Assembly: GCF_001712795.1 (NCBI RefSeq)
Contig: NZ_KV757636.1
Span: 43,690-107,689 of the forward strand
Reading direction: 5' to 3'
Origin: Nostoc sp. KVJ20
Lineage (GTDB): Bacteria; Cyanobacteriota; Cyanobacteriia; Cyanobacteriales; Nostocaceae
Length of the DNA stretch: 64,000 nucleotides
The notes beneath the pieces were generated by a model. It made no database searches and was not told the DNA's origin. It saw only the letters and a list, made by a program, of their open reading frames with translations. Each line of letters opens with the position of its first letter. The first letter of the stretch is position 1. Of this stretch, positions 53,262-62,408 are shown one piece after another. A program made the translations under genes and the position numbers.

Positions 53262-53687
53262 TCACAAGATACCGACTGAAAGTTCAAAAGGAACCGTTCG
53301 ATTTCTGTCCTTACTGCCACCCATTAGATACACACGAACTGTATAGTTACCACTCTGTGACAAACGAACGTTTCCGTCGTTACCCGATATTGAGCTGTTA
53401 TAAATTGCCCGATCTGTGCTGCCTGGTGGGAGAATGTTGAAGTATGCTGATCCTTTGGTAATCAACGAAACCGACATCCTCTGCCCTGCCCGCGCATTCA
53501 GAACATAGTCGTGGTAGTGGTTGCCCGTGATCGAAGACCGCATAAAAGTGTTATCGTTGCCAGCGGAAAACCGTACTGTCGTATGAGCCTGAGCTAACGA
53601 CGGTGCAGTGAAGCTAAATGTGAGCGATGTGGTGATAACCGAGGCGGCTAAAACACTACGAATAAGAGTCAAGGCAGAGTTTTCCAT
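53262..53687 (-). CDS. Small secreted protein, PPC-like beta-sandwich
   Basis: The 141-residue protein starts at ATG 53687 and has a signal peptide ending SLAQA near residue 33. The mature part (VRFSAGNDNTFMRSSITGNH, then YVLNARAGQRMSVSLITKG) ends with SGNYTVRVYLMGGSKDRN and a short strand. The pattern of A-G-Q-x-(L/M)-x-V and G-x-Y-T-(V/L)-x-V is seen in bacterial pre-peptidase C-terminal-like and lysozyme-inhibitor-like sandwiches. No catalytic residues are evident. It is probably periplasmic. It is the last of four secreted-protein genes on this strand. Confidence 0.7.
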   Translation of the reverse strand: MENSALTLIRSVLAASVITTSLTFSFTAPSLAQAHTTVRFSAGNDNTFMRSSITGNHYHDYVLNARAGQRMSVSLITKGSAYFNILPPGSTDRAIYNSSISGNDGNVRLSQSGNYTVRVYLMGGSKDRNRTVPFELSVGIL

Positions 53688-53809
53688 GTGATAGTTTCTC
53701 CGTCGCAAACAATTCATTGTTTATTGTTCTAATTAATCAGCAAACCAGTTTTCAACTGCGAAGACATGGGTTTTGTTTTTGTCTTGACGAAACCCAACAA
53801 TACAGCAAA

Positions 53810-54520
53810 CTAGAATCGGGTTCTGCTACTGCCCCAATCGCCTGAGTTGCACTCGCCCCGAAACTTTTCAATCCCATCTATGGCGATCCTGCCACTGCGC
53901 CGGTCGATATTAACACGCGGTTTATTTAGTCCGTTCATCCGGTATCTTCCCGTAATGCGATCGGGCGAAACCTGAAGGTTGTCGAGCTTCCACCATCCAT
54001 TGTCACCACCGGAATTGATCGGCGCGATGAGCCTTCCGCCGAGATGGATTTTTCCCTGTGTATCACGGATTTCGACCTGAACCTCGGAATCGAAGTCGCT
54101 AGTCGTTGACTCTATGCGATTACTTGCTTCGTAGCGATTGCGGCGATCGTTCCATTCATATCCATAGCTATTTGTGACAGTCGGTTTGCGACCCTCACCA
54201 TAGCAGATCAAGGTCAGATTTTGGCGCGACGAACTGCTATTGTGATTGTCAGATGTGCGCTGTTCCCGCAGGTAGCTATCGATCGCTGTCTGGGCTTTAC
54301 GGATTTCTGTTGAATTACAGGATCGACCCCGTTGAAGGATCTCTCCTTGAGGGTTAAAAAGGACAGTACAGCCTCTTCCTTGTGTCATACCAGTCACACT
54401 CAGATTACCGTTGTCTAAAGTGTCAATCACTGCTTGAGCGTTAACAGGATGAGTGACTGTCAGAGTTAATAAACCCACAATAGTAGGGGCTAATGTTCGC
54501 AAGCTTTTCATTAGTTGCAT
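53810..54520 (-). CDS. Secreted hypothetical protein
   Basis: The 236-residue form starts at ATG 54520; ATG 54511 (MKSLRTLAPTIVGLLTLTVT) is equally possible, and a GTG at 54589 is less likely. The signal peptide ends VNAQA. The mature protein has GNLSVTGMTQGRGCTVLFNP, then QNLTLICYGEGRKPTV and a C-terminal RITGRYRMNGLNKPRVNIDR with FRGEC. Four Cys probably form disulfides. The composition is Arg/Asn/Ser-rich. I recognise no family. A gap of 84 bp separates it from the upstream secreted-protein gene. Confidence 0.6.
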   Translation of the reverse strand: MQLMKSLRTLAPTIVGLLTLTVTHPVNAQAVIDTLDNGNLSVTGMTQGRGCTVLFNPQGEILQRGRSCNSTEIRKAQTAIDSYLREQRTSDNHNSSSSRQNLTLICYGEGRKPTVTNSYGYEWNDRRNRYEASNRIESTTSDFDSEVQVEIRDTQGKIHLGGRLIAPINSGGDNGWWKLDNLQVSPDRITGRYRMNGLNKPRVNIDRRSGRIAIDGIEKFRGECNSGDWGSSRTRF

Positions 54521-54604
54521 TGACTCTAGATGAATTTGTTTGGAAACTCTATCATTGAGAATTTCGCCAGTGTCAATCGGTTTAGACACAAGAACAGGAT
54601 TAGA

Positions 54605-55168
54605 TTATCTATGGCAGTGATGCCAATCAACGTAAAAGATGTTTTGATAGCGACCGTTTGAGGTAACGATTTCTACACACTTACCTGAGTTGCCTTCAAC
54701 CCAGAATGAAGCAACAGAAGTATTTGACACTTTTTCGTTACGGCGATAGGTATATCCCCGCCGCCGCAATTCGCCCTCTGCTTGACCAGCCCTCGCTCCT
54801 ACTAGGTCTGGCAAGGGTCGGGAAGACGAATTGCCTGTATTTTGAGGACGTTTCTTATCTCCGCGATCGCAATCTGCTGTAGTTCCGGTATCAACCAGAG
54901 AAACGTAGCGACCTTGTTCTGTCCTCACACTAATGCACCGACCTGTTTTAGTTTGAGTCCAAAAGCTATAAGTAGAATCATCAGATTTTTCAGCCCAGCG
55001 AAACCTATAGCCCCGCTTCTGGAGTATGGCTTCTCCATCTCGTCCGCGAACATTCACTAAATCTTGAATTCCGCGAACGGGATCTCCAGCATTTTGAGCC
55101 TGGGCATTGAGGGCGATCGTGATGATTAGGGAACTCACAACGATCGGAATTAAACGGTTTATTTTCAT
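54605..55168 (-). CDS. Secreted protein with two copies of a roughly 70-residue repeat
   Basis: The 187-residue protein has a signal peptide (INRLIPIVVSSLIITIALNA) and two related domains. The first is DLVNVRGRDGEAILQKRGYR with SFWTQTKTGRCISVRTEQGR. The second is DLVGARAGQAEGELRRRGYT with SFWVEGNSGKCVEIVTSNGR. Each pairs an RG-x-(D/A)-(G/A)-(E/Q) helix with a Y-x-(W/R)-x-E strand and a central Cys, so the protein is an internal duplication. Related two-copy proteins occur in cyanobacteria; the function is unknown. ATG 55168 is unambiguous. Confidence 0.65.
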   Translation of the reverse strand: MKINRLIPIVVSSLIITIALNAQAQNAGDPVRGIQDLVNVRGRDGEAILQKRGYRFRWAEKSDDSTYSFWTQTKTGRCISVRTEQGRYVSLVDTGTTADCDRGDKKRPQNTGNSSSRPLPDLVGARAGQAEGELRRRGYTYRRNEKVSNTSVASFWVEGNSGKCVEIVTSNGRYQNIFYVDWHHCHR

Positions 55169-55227
55169 GTTGTTTTCTCAAGAGTGCAAATAATCTTAGG
55201 AATTATTACAAATTGGATTGCTTTAAC

Positions 55228-55605
55228 CTAAAGCGCCCCTTCATTGGTATCAGAGAAGTAGTAGTTGTAAAACTCAGTCCCCGTCTTTTTGTTAATCACC
55301 ACAACCTGCTTAGTACCTCGATCATAGATGACGCGCACCTGCTCGTTTTCGCCAATGAATGTATTGCCAGATGTCCTCTCCAGATAGCCGTGGAAGTTAA
55401 ATTCGCCCTCCGTAATTTGGATGACGATTGTATTTTTGTCCAGTACTGTCATGTAGGTGACAGGTTTAGAAGATTGGGAAATGATTGTAGAAACAGGTTC
55501 AAAACTTTGAGCTTGGGCAGAGCTAACCAGCCCCTCCATGCTCCAAAAAAGACTGCCAGCAGTGATAAAACAAAGAGCAACGAATTTTTTATTGATGCTT
55601 TTCAT
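55228..55605 (-). CDS. Small secreted hypothetical protein
   Basis: The 125-residue protein starts at ATG 55605 (MKSINKKFVALCFITAGSLF), and its signal peptide ends SAQAQ near residue 33. The mature part has KPVTYMTVLDKNTIVIQITE, GEFNFHGYLERTSGNTFIG and VRVIYDRGTKQVVVINKKTG. It looks like a small beta-barrel without Cys. No family is recognised. It heads a series of four small exported proteins on the minus strand, separated by 59-122 bp, which may be co-expressed. Confidence 0.6.
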   Translation of the reverse strand: MKSINKKFVALCFITAGSLFWSMEGLVSSAQAQSFEPVSTIISQSSKPVTYMTVLDKNTIVIQITEGEFNFHGYLERTSGNTFIGENEQVRVIYDRGTKQVVVINKKTGTEFYNYYFSDTNEGAL

Positions 55606-56475
55606 GGCGATTACCCAAAGCGGATTTAAAAGCTTCATACAAAAACAAGCAAATTAAGTAAAAAACATTATGATTTTGCCTATTCAGAAGTCAGAACCAA
55701 TTTAGTGGGGGATTCTGACCCGCCACTAATTGCAGACCGCTAAATCATTGATTTAGTGGGGGTGCAAAAACGCCGCTTATTCATTCACCAGTCGGACTCC
55801 AATTCAATTCTGAATTCTGACTCCTGAATTCTGTTTTGATAATCGGCGTTTTTGCACCTTTCTTGTATGTCTAAAACACGATGACTTTCATTTGCGTTGT
55901 CAGCTTCTTAAACAGTAAGTAGAATGGTGTAAATAATTAAAGGTTTGTAGTGAGGACTGAAGTCCTTACTACGAACTAAATACCAAAGTTTTTACATTAC
56001 TTCACATAGTTTGTTTTTTTCAAGTCGTTCTATTTAACCTCGACAAATCGAACTCTTAATTGAACAGCATATTGCAAGAAATAATTGGCACTGCCTTTAA
56101 ATCTTTCATATTTTCTTATTTACTTCAAGCGCAGATAAATCAGTTAACCTAACTTGCCCGCAAATTAGCTGAAAACACTCGTGTATAGTCTGTAGCTTTG
56201 ACAATGGAAGGATTGAGCAAAGGTGTACTTCATTTACTAACAATATTTGTATTTTTATATACGTGTATTAACTACTTGCTTACGTATACCTCTAAAGATT
56301 TTTTAATACTGTTTTATTTTGCCACGACTAAAAAATCAATTGAGGTTTGTGCAGTTCAAAAACCTCACTTACATCAGTTAAGGTGTAGTATATATCTGTT
56401 GATATCTAGATTACAGCAATTAAAACATCACATACGTCATTTAAGTCTGAAAGAACCCTTTTAATAAAAATTAAT
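55606..56475. repeat. Divergent intergenic region with inverted repeat and TCAGTTAA repeats
   Basis: GGTGCAAAAACGCCG (55761-55775) and its exact complement (55844-55858) bound a 98-bp segment containing TGAATTC-type heptamers. A CTAAATC/GATTTAG palindrome lies at 55740-55757. Bases 56099-56167 repeat the block found at 46331-46400. ATCAGTTAA is at 56139-56147 and 56373-56381, with the variant GTCATTTAA at 56436-56444. An 88-codon frame (56198-56464) is made mostly of these repeats and is not accepted as a gene. Confidence 0.75.
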
Positions 56476-58050
56476 ATGAAAACAACTAAAAAATCTCATT
56501 TAGAGATGAAAGCAGACAAAAATAAATCACTGCGAAAAAGAGGAGCAGTTCTGACTGTTGTTGGGTTGAAGAGATTGCAAACTGCAATTTTAGAAGAAGA
56601 GAGACAAAAAAGAGGAAGTAAACGTTTTACCCAAGTAGAATTAAGCGATCGCATTGGAATTTCTACCTCTAGTTTAAGCCGTTTATGGTCTTTGAATTCG
56701 AGGATAGATCCGCGTACCATGCGAATCTGCTTTAGTGCTTTTGATTTAGTGTTGCATGAAGATGATTACACCCTCTATGATGCCAATGATATGGATTTTC
56801 TGCGGGAATATTCGCCAGAAGATAGACAACTGATAGATCGAGATTTATCTGAAAATTCAGCTAATGCAGATTTATTACCAGAAAGTGAATTGTCGGGGGA
56901 ACAACAAACAATCACACCAAATACTGCACCATCTCAAATTGTTTCCGTCTTTCTCGGTGAAGAGAAAATTAAGAGTGAAATTACACTCAACAAAGAGAGC
57001 AATTACAACGATGGAGCAAAGATTAGTGAATATATAAAATATCCCTGCGCTCCTTTATCTTTAGATTCTAAATTCTATATCCCTCGTCCTCCATTAGAAG
57101 AACTAGCATATCAAGAAATCACGCAACCGGGATGCGTAATTCGCATTCAAGGTTGTCGAGGCATGGGTAAAACTTCTCTGGTGTTGCGGATTGTAGCTCA
57201 TACCAGAATGTTAGGGTATGAAACTGCAAAAATCAATATCGATCAAGTTGATATTGATGTTTTGCGAAAACCTCAATTATTCATGCAATGGTTAGCTGCT
57301 AGTATTGCTCGTCAATTAGGCAGAGAATTTAATGTCGATAAACATTGGGACGAAGAAATAGGTAGTAAACTCAGCTGCACTCTTTATCTAAAAGAATGTT
57401 TGCTTGCACCTTTAGAAAAACCTTTATTATTAGTATTAGATGAAGTTCAGCATATTTTTGAATATCCCGATCTAGCCAATGAATTTCTACCTCTGTTACG
57501 TTCGTGGCAAGAAGAAGCGCAACAGGATGAAGTATGGACAAAGCTGCGTTTGGTGATTGTTTATTCAACAGATGTTTGTCTTTCTATTGAAATTAATCAA
57601 TCTCCTTTTAACATTGGGCTACCATTGAAATTATCAGAATTTACTTCTGAGCAAGTAATTGAGTTAGCAAACCGCTATGGAATTGATTGGCAACAAAACA
57701 AGCAAGTGCAGCAATTAATGGAATTAATCGGGGGACATCCAGCATTACTAAATATTACTCTTTATCACCTGCTTTATCATAAATTAACCTTAGAAGAAAT
57801 TTTGCAAACAGCAATCACAGAAGTAGGAATTTATCGTCAACATTTACAAAATTTATTAAATAAATTACAAAAAAATACCCAATTATTAGATACTATGAAA
57901 ATCTTTTTAACAAAAGATAAAAATATCGATTTAGATATATTAACTGCCTACCAATTAGAAAATATGGGGTTAATTCAGTTGCAGCAACAAAAATGGGTAA
58001 TTAGTTGCCAATTATATCAAGGCTTCTTGAAAAAATATCTGATGTCGTAA
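56476..58050 (+). CDS. HTH and AAA-like ATPase domain protein
   Basis: The 524-residue protein starts with a Lys-rich leader. An HTH-like region follows at residues 30-92 (FTQVELSDRIGISTSSLSRL, then RIDPRTMRICFSAFDLVL). A poorly conserved linker comes next, then an AAA-like (AAA_35) domain from about residue 195: PLSLDSKFYIPRPPLEELAY, Walker A GCRGMGKTS (residues 226-234) and Walker B LLLVLDEVQ (317-325). A winged-helix-like C-terminus follows the GGHPALL sensor motif. It resembles STAND-type regulators seen in cyanobacterial signalling or conflict operons. The WD40 protein gene follows after 34 bp. Confidence 0.85.
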   Translation: MKTTKKSHLEMKADKNKSLRKRGAVLTVVGLKRLQTAILEEERQKRGSKRFTQVELSDRIGISTSSLSRLWSLNSRIDPRTMRICFSAFDLVLHEDDYTLYDANDMDFLREYSPEDRQLIDRDLSENSANADLLPESELSGEQQTITPNTAPSQIVSVFLGEEKIKSEITLNKESNYNDGAKISEYIKYPCAPLSLDSKFYIPRPPLEELAYQEITQPGCVIRIQGCRGMGKTSLVLRIVAHTRMLGYETAKINIDQVDIDVLRKPQLFMQWLAASIARQLGREFNVDKHWDEEIGSKLSCTLYLKECLLAPLEKPLLLVLDEVQHIFEYPDLANEFLPLLRSWQEEAQQDEVWTKLRLVIVYSTDVCLSIEINQSPFNIGLPLKLSEFTSEQVIELANRYGIDWQQNKQVQQLMELIGGHPALLNITLYHLLYHKLTLEEILQTAITEVGIYRQHLQNLLNKLQKNTQLLDTMKIFLTKDKNIDLDILTAYQLENMGLIQLQQQKWVISCQLYQGFLKKYLMS

Positions 58051-58084
58051 TTCAACAAAGTTAAGCAAATGATGATTTGCTATT

Positions 58085-61000
58085 ATGAACAAAAGCATTT
58101 ATAAAGTTGGTGGCTGTCTAAATGCTAATGCTGCTAACTATGTTAATAGACAAGCAGATATTGAGCTTTATACAGCCCTGAAAGCAGGGGAATTTTGCTA
58201 TGTATTCAACTGTCGTCAAATAGGCAAATCTTCACTGCTGGTACATACCAAGCAACGATTACAAAATGAAGGCTTTAGTTGTGCTTACATTGATATTACG
58301 CAGATACGCAGCCAAGAACTCACCCCGACACAATTTTATAAAGGGATAATTATCCGCTTGCTGCATAGTTTTGGATTAGCTAAAAAAATCGATTTTGCAG
58401 CTTGGTGGCAAGAACAAACTGAGTTTTCACTCATACAACGCTTGGGCAATTTTATCGAAGATATTTTGCTAGTCAATCTGAGTAACAATCGCATTTTTAT
58501 TTTAATTGATGAAATTGATAGCTTGCTGCAATTAAGCTTTGGCATAGATGATTTCTATGCGTGGATTCGGGCTTGTTATCAACAAAGAGTCCATAATCCT
58601 GAATACGAACGACTGGGTTTTGCTTTATTTGGGGTTGCAACTCCCTCTGATTTAATTCAAGATAAACTCAAAACACCTTTTAATATCGGTGTTGCTATTA
58701 ATTTAGAAGGGTTTACATTAGCAGAGGCTCAACCTCTGGTAGTGGGATTAGAGCAAGTTGTGAACAATCCCCAAAGAGTATTTAAAGAAATTATTGCTTG
58801 GACTAATGGACAGCCATTTCTAACGCAAAAATTATGTCAGTTGGTGGTAATAACCAAGCAACAGCATTACAGCCAAGGCATGAATCTAGAAAGTAGCAAC
58901 GGCAAAACTAGCCCACCTTTGGAGATTACACCAGGTAAGGAAGCAGATTGGATAGAGTGTTTAGTGCGATCGCAAATCATTAAAAATTGGGAATCTCAGG
59001 ACGAACCAGAGCATTTACGCACAATTCGCAATCGCCTACTTTACAATAGCCAGCGCGTTAGTAGATTACTGGGTATCTATCAGCAACTTTTACAAGCTAT
59101 GCCTGTAGCAGCCGACGACAGTCGAGAACAGGTAGAACTGCTGCTTTCTGGTTTGGTAGTTAAACATCAAGGATATCTGCAAATCCGCAATCGCATATAT
59201 CAAGAAGTTTTCAATTGGGAATGGGTAGAGGAACAATTAAATCAATTACGTCCTTACTCGGAAACACTATCAGCTTGGATTGCTTCTCAACAACAGGATA
59301 CATCTCGACTTTTACGGGGACAAGCCCTGATTGATGCCCAAAAGTGGGCGCAAAACAAAAGCCTCAGCGATTTAGATTACCAATTTCTTGCCACCAGTCA
59401 GGATGCAGAACAGCAAGAAATCCGGCGGCAATTTGCGGCGCAGCAAGAAAGCGAAAGGTTCTTTCGGCAACTAGCAGAAGCAATGCCCCAGATGGTATGG
59501 ATTGTAGAGCCAGATGGTAGACTATCTTATACCAACCAGCACTTAAGCACCTTTTTGGGGCGATCGCATTCGGAGGTGACAAATTGGAAAAGCCTGGATG
59601 TGGTTCATCCTGAAGATCGCCTTAATAACCTTGCCGCCTGCAAACATTCTGTAGAAACCAACTCACCCTATGAAGTGCAACTGAGAATACAAGATGTGGC
59701 GGGAAACTATCGCTGGTTTCTCAATCAGGCAATTCCCATCAAGGATGGAAGCGGACAGGTGGTGAAATGGTTTGGCACCAGCACCGACTTAGATGATTTG
59801 AAACGACAAGAAGAATTCCGGCGACTGCAAGAAGTTGAAAAGCGGCTGCAACAAGAAAAACGCGCCAGTCGCTTGCAAAAGTGGTTACTGGGGACTGTTA
59901 GTATTGCTTTCGTCGTCGCCAGTTCTTTAGGAATGTATGCCTTTGCTCAAAGACATCAAGCCACTCTCCGAGAAATTGAAGCGATCGCTAACGTCTCGGA
60001 AGCTCAGTTTGCCTCTGGGAATCGATTAGATGCTTTAGTCAGTGCCATCAAAGCGCAGACTCGATTGAGCAAATTGTCGGGAGTGCCTGCTGAGTTAGTT
60101 ACCAAGGTAGATCGAGAATTGCGCCGTGCCACCTTTCAAGTCATTGAACGCAACCGCCTAAACGGTAAACAGGGAAAAGTGCGGGGTATTGCCATCACTG
60201 CCGACGGACAGACAATCGCTGCTGCTCACCAACAGGGTAAGATTACTCTGTGGAAAAGCGATGGCACATTGGTAAAAGTACTTAGAGGTCACAAAGGAGA
60301 AGTCTTTGATGTCACCTTTACTCCCAAAGGCGATAGACTAATTTCGACTGGGCAAGATGGCACGGTGCGCCTGTGGAAGCTGGACGGCACACTGGTTAAA
60401 ACACTCAACGGACATCAAGATTGGGTGCGATCGCTCGCCGTTAGCCCTAACGGACAATGGATTGCCTCGGCTAGTAACGACAGGACAGTAAAACTTTGGC
60501 GCATCGACGGCAGCTTGATTCGCACTTTTAAGGGACACAGCGATGCAGTTTCAAAGGTGGCGTTTAGTCCTGTTGATGCTAACATCCTAGCCTCGGTCAG
60601 TGATGATAATACTCTCATCCTCTGGAATCTAGAGGGTAAGAAAATTCGGACACTGAATAATCCCATCGCATCCAAAAAAGGCAAAAACCGTCTGATGAGC
60701 GTCACCTTCAGCCCTGACGGACAAACTCTGGTAGCTGGAGACTGGATTGGTAATGTTATCTGGTGGACTGTCACTGGCACTTTATTGGAAACTGCCACAG
60801 AACACGACAGCAGTGTGGTGACTCTCGCCTTTAGCCCCGATGGACAAACCCTCGCTTCAGCTGGTTGGGATAACACAATTAAGTTTTGGAACAGCGATCG
60901 AACTGTCAATCAAACCCTGTATGCCCATATTAACGGTACATGGGAAGTAGCTTTCAGTGCCGATGGTCGTCGTTTGATTTCCGCTGGTGAAGATAACTTG

Positions 61001-62095
61001 GTGCGGTTGTGGCAGCTGCAAAGCGATATTCTCACGGTATTGCGGGGTCATCGTGCCTCTGTTTGGCACACGCCCATTAGCCCCGATGGGCAAACAATCG
61101 TTTCTTCTAGTGCTGATGGTACCATTAAGCTGTGGAGTCGAGCCGGACAACTGCTCAACACCTTAACCCCGCCACCGGGACAGGTTTGGTCAGTGGATAT
61201 CAGCCCAGACGGGAAGGCGATCGCCGCAGGTAGCGACGATGGTTCATTGACTTTATGGACGATGCAGGGAAAACCCTTAAAAATGATTTCAGCCCATAAC
61301 GCAACAGTGCGGGATGTGGTGTTTAGTCCCGATGGGCTAGAAATAGCTTCCATCAGTTGGGACGGCACTGCTAAACTCTGGAAGCGGGATGGTACTTTCA
61401 TCGAAACCTTGAGTGAGTCCCTACCCAAAAACCGCGATCGCCTCAATGCTGGAGCATTTAGCCATGATAACCAATGGTTAGCGATCGGCGGTCGAGATAC
61501 GTTTCTTCGCCTCTGGCAACGGGACGCGAAGGGAAAGTTTCCATCTCAGCCACAATTCACCCTCAAAAGTCATAACGATACTATTTGGGATGTCGTCTTT
61601 AGTCCTGATGGAAAGTTCGTTGCTACAGCCAGCGAGGACAGGACAATTAAGCTGTGGTCGTTAGAAGGTAAATTAATTCGCACCATTCCCGCCCACACAG
61701 ATCGGGTAAATGGCATCACCTTCATTCCCCCCCATTCTGGACTCCCCGACAACTGGGGTACTGTCTTAGCCTCTGCTGGTTGGGATAATAAAGTAAAACT
61801 TTGGTCGCTAGATGGCATCCTCCGCGCTACTCTGGAAGGACATGAACAGCGAGCATTGAATGTTGCCTTTTACCCCGCTACCCAGAATCAAGGAGCATTG
61901 CTAGCATCTGCCGGGTTAGATGATGTTGTGATTCTCTGGCAACTCAATCGCGTTTTAGATAGTAACCAGATATTGCACTCTGGTTGTATGTGGGTACGAG
62001 ATTATTTGCAAAAGTATCCAGATTTGAGCGATCGTCAATCTCTTTGTCAGGTGGAAAAAACAATTCCTCCAGCCTACTCGAATACACCCGGCTAA
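58085..62095 (+). CDS. AAA-like ATPase, PAS and WD40-repeat membrane protein
   Basis: This 1336-residue protein opens with an AAA_35 domain: YKVGGCLNANAANYVNRQAD, Walker A CRQIGKSS at about residue 43, and Walker B FILIDEIDSLL at about 140. A PAS domain (residues 455-580, SERFFRQLAEAMPQMVWIVE onward) leads into a coiled coil and one membrane helix (about 600-620). From residue 690 there are fourteen WD40 units with S-P-D-G-x-x-(L/I)-A-S-x-x-x-D-x-(T/K)-(I/V)-(K/R)-L-W, enough for two seven-bladed propellers. It is likely a STAND-like sensor or scaffold. It pairs with the upstream HTH-AAA gene. Confidence 0.9.
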   Translation: MNKSIYKVGGCLNANAANYVNRQADIELYTALKAGEFCYVFNCRQIGKSSLLVHTKQRLQNEGFSCAYIDITQIRSQELTPTQFYKGIIIRLLHSFGLAKKIDFAAWWQEQTEFSLIQRLGNFIEDILLVNLSNNRIFILIDEIDSLLQLSFGIDDFYAWIRACYQQRVHNPEYERLGFALFGVATPSDLIQDKLKTPFNIGVAINLEGFTLAEAQPLVVGLEQVVNNPQRVFKEIIAWTNGQPFLTQKLCQLVVITKQQHYSQGMNLESSNGKTSPPLEITPGKEADWIECLVRSQIIKNWESQDEPEHLRTIRNRLLYNSQRVSRLLGIYQQLLQAMPVAADDSREQVELLLSGLVVKHQGYLQIRNRIYQEVFNWEWVEEQLNQLRPYSETLSAWIASQQQDTSRLLRGQALIDAQKWAQNKSLSDLDYQFLATSQDAEQQEIRRQFAAQQESERFFRQLAEAMPQMVWIVEPDGRLSYTNQHLSTFLGRSHSEVTNWKSLDVVHPEDRLNNLAACKHSVETNSPYEVQLRIQDVAGNYRWFLNQAIPIKDGSGQVVKWFGTSTDLDDLKRQEEFRRLQEVEKRLQQEKRASRLQKWLLGTVSIAFVVASSLGMYAFAQRHQATLREIEAIANVSEAQFASGNRLDALVSAIKAQTRLSKLSGVPAELVTKVDRELRRATFQVIERNRLNGKQGKVRGIAITADGQTIAAAHQQGKITLWKSDGTLVKVLRGHKGEVFDVTFTPKGDRLISTGQDGTVRLWKLDGTLVKTLNGHQDWVRSLAVSPNGQWIASASNDRTVKLWRIDGSLIRTFKGHSDAVSKVAFSPVDANILASVSDDNTLILWNLEGKKIRTLNNPIASKKGKNRLMSVTFSPDGQTLVAGDWIGNVIWWTVTGTLLETATEHDSSVVTLAFSPDGQTLASAGWDNTIKFWNSDRTVNQTLYAHINGTWEVAFSADGRRLISAGEDNLVRLWQLQSDILTVLRGHRASVWHTPISPDGQTIVSSSADGTIKLWSRAGQLLNTLTPPPGQVWSVDISPDGKAIAAGSDDGSLTLWTMQGKPLKMISAHNATVRDVVFSPDGLEIASISWDGTAKLWKRDGTFIETLSESLPKNRDRLNAGAFSHDNQWLAIGGRDTFLRLWQRDAKGKFPSQPQFTLKSHNDTIWDVVFSPDGKFVATASEDRTIKLWSLEGKLIRTIPAHTDRVNGITFIPPHSGLPDNWGTVLASAGWDNKVKLWSLDGILRATLEGHEQRALNVAFYPATQNQGALLASAGLDDVVILWQLNRVLDSNQILHSGCMWVRDYLQKYPDLSDRQSLCQVEKTIPPAYSNTPG

Positions 62096-62114
62096 TGCGT
62101 ACTCACATATAACG

Positions 62115-62133
62115 TATAATGTAATGTATACAT
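62115..62133 (+). promoter_or_regulatory. Probable promoter/operator of the RHH-PIN toxin-antitoxin pair
   Basis: A TATAAT box (62115-62120) is followed by the 10-bp palindrome ATGTATACAT (62124-62133), 18 bp before GTG 62151. A partial direct copy, GTATAATGT, overlaps the box. A palindrome here fits autoregulation by a ribbon-helix-helix antitoxin dimer. Confidence 0.45.
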
Positions 62134-62150
62134 CATATAAAATTTAAATT

Positions 62151-62408
62151 GTGTCAAGTAAAATTCGCAAGCAAATTTATATTGAACCACGTCAAGAACA
62201 TTTGCTAAAAGCGATCGCTCAACAGGCGGGTGTAAGTGAAGCAGAGATTATTCGCCAAGCTATTGATCTTCATCTTGGTGAAATAACTCCACCTCAAACT
62301 AATCTTGCAATGTGGGAAGCCGAAAGAGAATTTATTGAGCAAATCAAAACTCGACCTGCTCAACTTGGAGGTCGGGATTGGCAGCGTGAAGACCTTTATG
62401 AACGGTAG
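62151..62408 (+). CDS. Ribbon-helix-helix antitoxin (CopG-like)
   Basis: The 85-residue protein starts at GTG 62151. It has the RHH pattern (IRKQIYIEPRQEHLLKAIAQ, then GVSEAEIIRQAIDLHL) in the first 45 residues. The C-terminal arm (NLAMWEAEREFIEQIKTRPA, then RDWQREDLYER) would occupy the toxin's active groove. The stop overlaps the start of the PIN gene by 11 bp. It should repress its own promoter, where a palindrome is seen at 62124-62133. Confidence 0.85.
   Translation: MSSKIRKQIYIEPRQEHLLKAIAQQAGVSEAEIIRQAIDLHLGEITPPQTNLAMWEAEREFIEQIKTRPAQLGGRDWQREDLYER

Noticed and set aside
56198..56464. 88-codon plus-strand frame before the HTH-AAA gene
   Set aside because: It consists of A+T-rich promoter sequence and TCAGTTAA repeats, with no recognisable domain; it is better explained as a regulatory region.
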